From the NCBI GenBank assembly GCA_902783395.1, contig CACZRA010000058.1, positions 1 through 6,843 of the forward strand: a stretch of 6,843 bases of DNA, given 5' to 3'. Within the stretch, counting starts at the first letter, position 1, and each line of letters opens with the position of its first letter. Made by a program: the position numbers and the translations under genes. Shown piece after piece: positions 5,112 to 6,843 of the stretch. Under the pieces are notes generated by a model. It saw only the letters and a program-made list of their open reading frames with translations. It had not been told where the DNA came from and ran no database searches. This DNA is from an uncultured Lachnospiraceae bacterium. Lineage in GTDB: Bacteria; Bacillota; Clostridia; Lachnospirales; Lachnospiraceae.

Positions 5112-5864
5112 ATGAATATAAACGTTTCCGGGATCCCGGTATATTACGAAGAATACGGCAGGCCGGAGGATCCTGCCGTATTGGTCCTCCCGGGCTGGAT
5201 GGCAAAAGCGTCGCTCTACAGGATAGTGGCAGATGCCATATCGGCAAAATACCGTGTGATCCTGCCTGATATGCCGGGCTTTACGGGAGACACACCCGAG
5301 CCTCCCGAAGCCTGGGATCTTAATGGCTTTGTCGATTTCACCATAGCCCTTATAGAAGCCCTGGGATTAGAAAAGCTCACCCTCATGGGACACAGCTTCG
5401 GCGGACGCATCATAATAAAGCTTATGAGCAGGCAGGAGCTGCCCTTTGAAACGGAGCGAATAGTGCTGATAGATGCAGCAGGCATAAGGCATGAGCTTTC
5501 GGATAAGGCAAAGCGGAAACAGAAGGTCTTTAAGCTTGCAAAGCACTTCATGACGGAAAAGCAGATAGAGCATTATAAGGAGACACACGGCTCTGCCGAC
5601 TACAGGGCTGCCTCTCCCCTGATGCGTGACTGCATGGTCAAGGCTGTCAACGAGGATCTGACTCCGTACCTTAAGGATGTGACACCGGAGGTGCTCCTAA
5701 TCTGGGGTACGAAGGATACCGCGACTCCCATAGAGGACGGGGAGCTCATGGAAAAGCTGATGCCGGACGCGGGGCTTGCAAGGATAGAAGGAGCGGGACA
5801 TTTCTCCTTTGCGGAGCAGCCCGTCATATTTACAAACATTCTCAGGAGCTATTTCAATGCATGA
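5112..5864 (+). CDS. Alpha/beta-fold hydrolase
   Basis: Probable cytosolic esterase or lactonase-type hydrolase, 250 aa, full length for the family and without a signal peptide. The catalytic triad can be placed: nucleophile Ser95 in GHSFGG (93-98), Asp202 in LLIWGTKD, and His230 in EGAGHFSF. LPGWM (26-30) occupies the usual HG oxyanion-hole turn and PDMPGFTGD (52-60) the next conserved loop. The cap region about 125-185 is helical and charged, and presumably sets the substrate, which cannot be named. The ATG lies six bases after the lipoprotein stop and has no good Shine-Dalgarno, so translation probably depends on coupling to the upstream gene. Its last eight bases overlap the permease start. 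An 11-bp inverted repeat lies inside codons 14-24. Confidence 0.92.
   Translation: MNINVSGIPVYYEEYGRPEDPAVLVLPGWMAKASLYRIVADAISAKYRVILPDMPGFTGDTPEPPEAWDLNGFVDFTIALIEALGLEKLTLMGHSFGGRIIIKLMSRQELPFETERIVLIDAAGIRHELSDKAKRKQKVFKLAKHFMTEKQIEHYKETHGSADYRAASPLMRDCMVKAVNEDLTPYLKDVTPEVLLIWGTKDTATPIEDGELMEKLMPDAGLARIEGAGHFSFAEQPVIFTNILRSYFNA
5152..5182. repeat. Perfect 11-bp inverted repeat inside the hydrolase gene
   Basis: AATACGGCAGG (5152-5162) and its exact complement CCTGCCGTATT (5172-5182) flank a 9-base spacer, about 40 bases after the hydrolase start. In RNA this is a stable hairpin without a following U-tract, so it is not a standard terminator. A 12-base perfect palindrome CCGGGATCCCGG (5128-5139) lies just upstream. 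The function is unknown; it could be a chance product of coding sequence. Confidence 0.85.
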
Positions 5865-6783
5865 AATCAACGTGATCCTTCTTTTATATCAGATGCTCAT
5901 GCTCTTTTGCATGATGCTTGCGGGCTTTGCCGCATTCAGGATAAAGATCTTTGACAAGGTCGGACAGCACCAGATAAGCAAGGTGGTCGTAAATGTCCTT
6001 AATCCCTGCCTCATGATATCAGCCATAGTGGGGGAAAAAGCAGGAGATGCCGCCAAGCTGACCCTTCAGAACTTCATATCAGCTTCTTTATTCTATCTGT
6101 ATTTCATAGCAGCGAGCTTTGTATTTGTCCTGATCAGGGGAAGGATCGGAAATAAGGACAGGCAGGAGCTTACACTGGAGCAGCTCATGATGTTCCTGTC
6201 AAATATAGGCTTCTTCGGGATACCCGTGATAAAGGCTCTTTTTGGAGACGGGTATGTCATATACCTTATTTTTTATATGCTGCTCTTTAATATGGTGGCC
6301 TATACCCTGGGTATCTTCCTCGTAAGCTCGAGCTTTTCGATAAAGTCCGTGATAAACACGGGAACCGTGATAAGCATCATTGCGATTACACTGTATCTGC
6401 TGGATGTACCGGTGCCCGAGACAGTCGGGAATTTCTTCACCTATATGGGAAATGCCTGCATACCCCTTTCCATGCTTCTCATCGGCGGAAGCCTTGCGCA
6501 GCTTGACCTGAAAGAGGTCTTTACCGATAAGAATATCTACATATATATCTTCTTGAGGAATATCATCGTACCGGGAATAGGGATAATGCTGCTGCGCATG
6601 CTGCCCTTTGATCCGGTCATAGTAAAGATCTGCTGTCTGTCTGCCAGCATGCCCATAGCGGCTCTTACCGGAATGCTCGCAGAACAGTATGCCGGCAGGG
6701 GGAATTACTGCAACAAGATGATAGCCATGTCGACCGTGCTCTCCGTGGTAACGGTTCCTCTCCTTTCGCTTTTGTATCTGTAG
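5857..6783 (+). CDS. AEC-family (auxin efflux carrier-like) permease
   Basis: Integral membrane transporter of 308 aa, typical of the AEC family, whose bacterial members move organic acids such as malate or malonate; the substrate here is unknown. About ten hydrophobic spans can be drawn (roughly 4-24, 43-60, 71-94, 108-130, 133-157, 166-183, 191-213, 226-246, 252-275, 286-307), in two similar halves. Family signatures visible are NVLNPCLM (46-53), SNIGFFGIPV (115-124) in the first half, and ACIPLSMLLIGGSLAQLDL (200-218) and SASMPIAAL (262-270) in the second. The start at 5857 is preferred to an in-frame ATG at 5809, because AGGAG (5844-5848) stands eight bases before it and the protein then begins directly before the first span. 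It overlaps the hydrolase end by eight bases, which implies co-expression. Confidence 0.93.
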   Translation: MHEINVILLLYQMLMLFCMMLAGFAAFRIKIFDKVGQHQISKVVVNVLNPCLMISAIVGEKAGDAAKLTLQNFISASLFYLYFIAASFVFVLIRGRIGNKDRQELTLEQLMMFLSNIGFFGIPVIKALFGDGYVIYLIFYMLLFNMVAYTLGIFLVSSSFSIKSVINTGTVISIIAITLYLLDVPVPETVGNFFTYMGNACIPLSMLLIGGSLAQLDLKEVFTDKNIYIYIFLRNIIVPGIGIMLLRMLPFDPVIVKICCLSASMPIAALTGMLAEQYAGRGNYCNKMIAMSTVLSVVTVPLLSLLYL

Positions 6784-6790
6784 AGGGAAA

Positions 6791-6843
6791 ATGTATATCC
6801 TGAATTTGCCGGGATCTGCCATGAGGCAGCGGTCTCTGATCAA
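6791..6843 (+). CDS. Possible start of a further gene, cut by the window edge
   Basis: An ATG at 6791 follows the permease stop by seven bases and has AGGG (6784-6787) three bases ahead. The frame stays open for 17 codons to the end of the window (MYILNLPGSAMRQRSL...). A small hairpin CTGCC-ATGA-GGCAG also lies here. Too little is visible to name a family or to exclude a non-coding intergenic stretch. Confidence 0.25.
   Translation, partial: MYILNLPGSAMRQRSLI

Noticed and set aside
6324..6335. Perfect palindrome AAGCTCGAGCTT inside the permease gene
   Set aside because: It is a short palindrome within a Ser-rich coding stretch with no regulatory context.
6199..6843. Minus-strand open frame running off the right edge
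   Set aside because: It is antisense to the AEC permease. The protein is hydrophilic and His/Tyr-rich, as expected of a reverse frame of a membrane protein gene.

Overview
The window (6,843 bases, close to half G+C by eye) looks like chromosome from a low-to-mid GC Gram-positive anaerobe, most likely a Lachnospiraceae-type Clostridia. The reasons are strong purine-rich Shine-Dalgarno sites, heavy use of ATA for Ile and AGA/AGG for Arg, a lipobox lipoprotein, tRNA genes without an encoded CCA, and half of a CIRCE (HrcA) operator at the left edge. The genus cannot be fixed from the sequence alone.

Layout, left to right. (1) A perfect CIRCE half-site (7-15), then lon (47-2356), the ATP-dependent Lon protease, probably heat-shock controlled by HrcA. 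(2) A hairpin (2360-2390) shared tail-to-tail with a minus-strand tRNA-Val(GAC) (2399-2471). (3) Divergent promoters between tRNA-Val and a two-gene plus-strand unit: a DUF2752 membrane protein (2599-2988) and a CD225/dispanin-like membrane protein with a long Gln/Gly/Tyr repeat N-terminus (3016-3492). (4) A strong hairpin terminator (3507-3541), again tail-to-tail with a minus-strand tRNA, tRNA-Gln(CTG) (3544-3616). (5) Divergent promoters with an identical 13-base core, then a three-gene plus-strand unit: a secreted lipoprotein with an acidic spacer and a carboxypeptidase-regulatory-like beta domain (3792-5105), an alpha/beta hydrolase (5112-5864) and an AEC-family (auxin efflux carrier-like) permease (5857-6783). 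These three genes are 6 bases apart and then overlapping by 8 bases, so they are probably co-transcribed and translationally coupled. The last 60 bases may hold the beginning of a further gene.

No mobile element, CRISPR array, rRNA or phage gene is visible. Most of the window is ordinary housekeeping chromosome. The points most worth a second look are the CIRCE half-site ahead of lon, an 11-bp perfect inverted repeat with a 9-base spacer just inside the hydrolase gene, the low-complexity Q/G/Y CD225 protein paired with DUF2752, and the near-identical 13-base promoter cores. None of these by itself demonstrates a new biological system.
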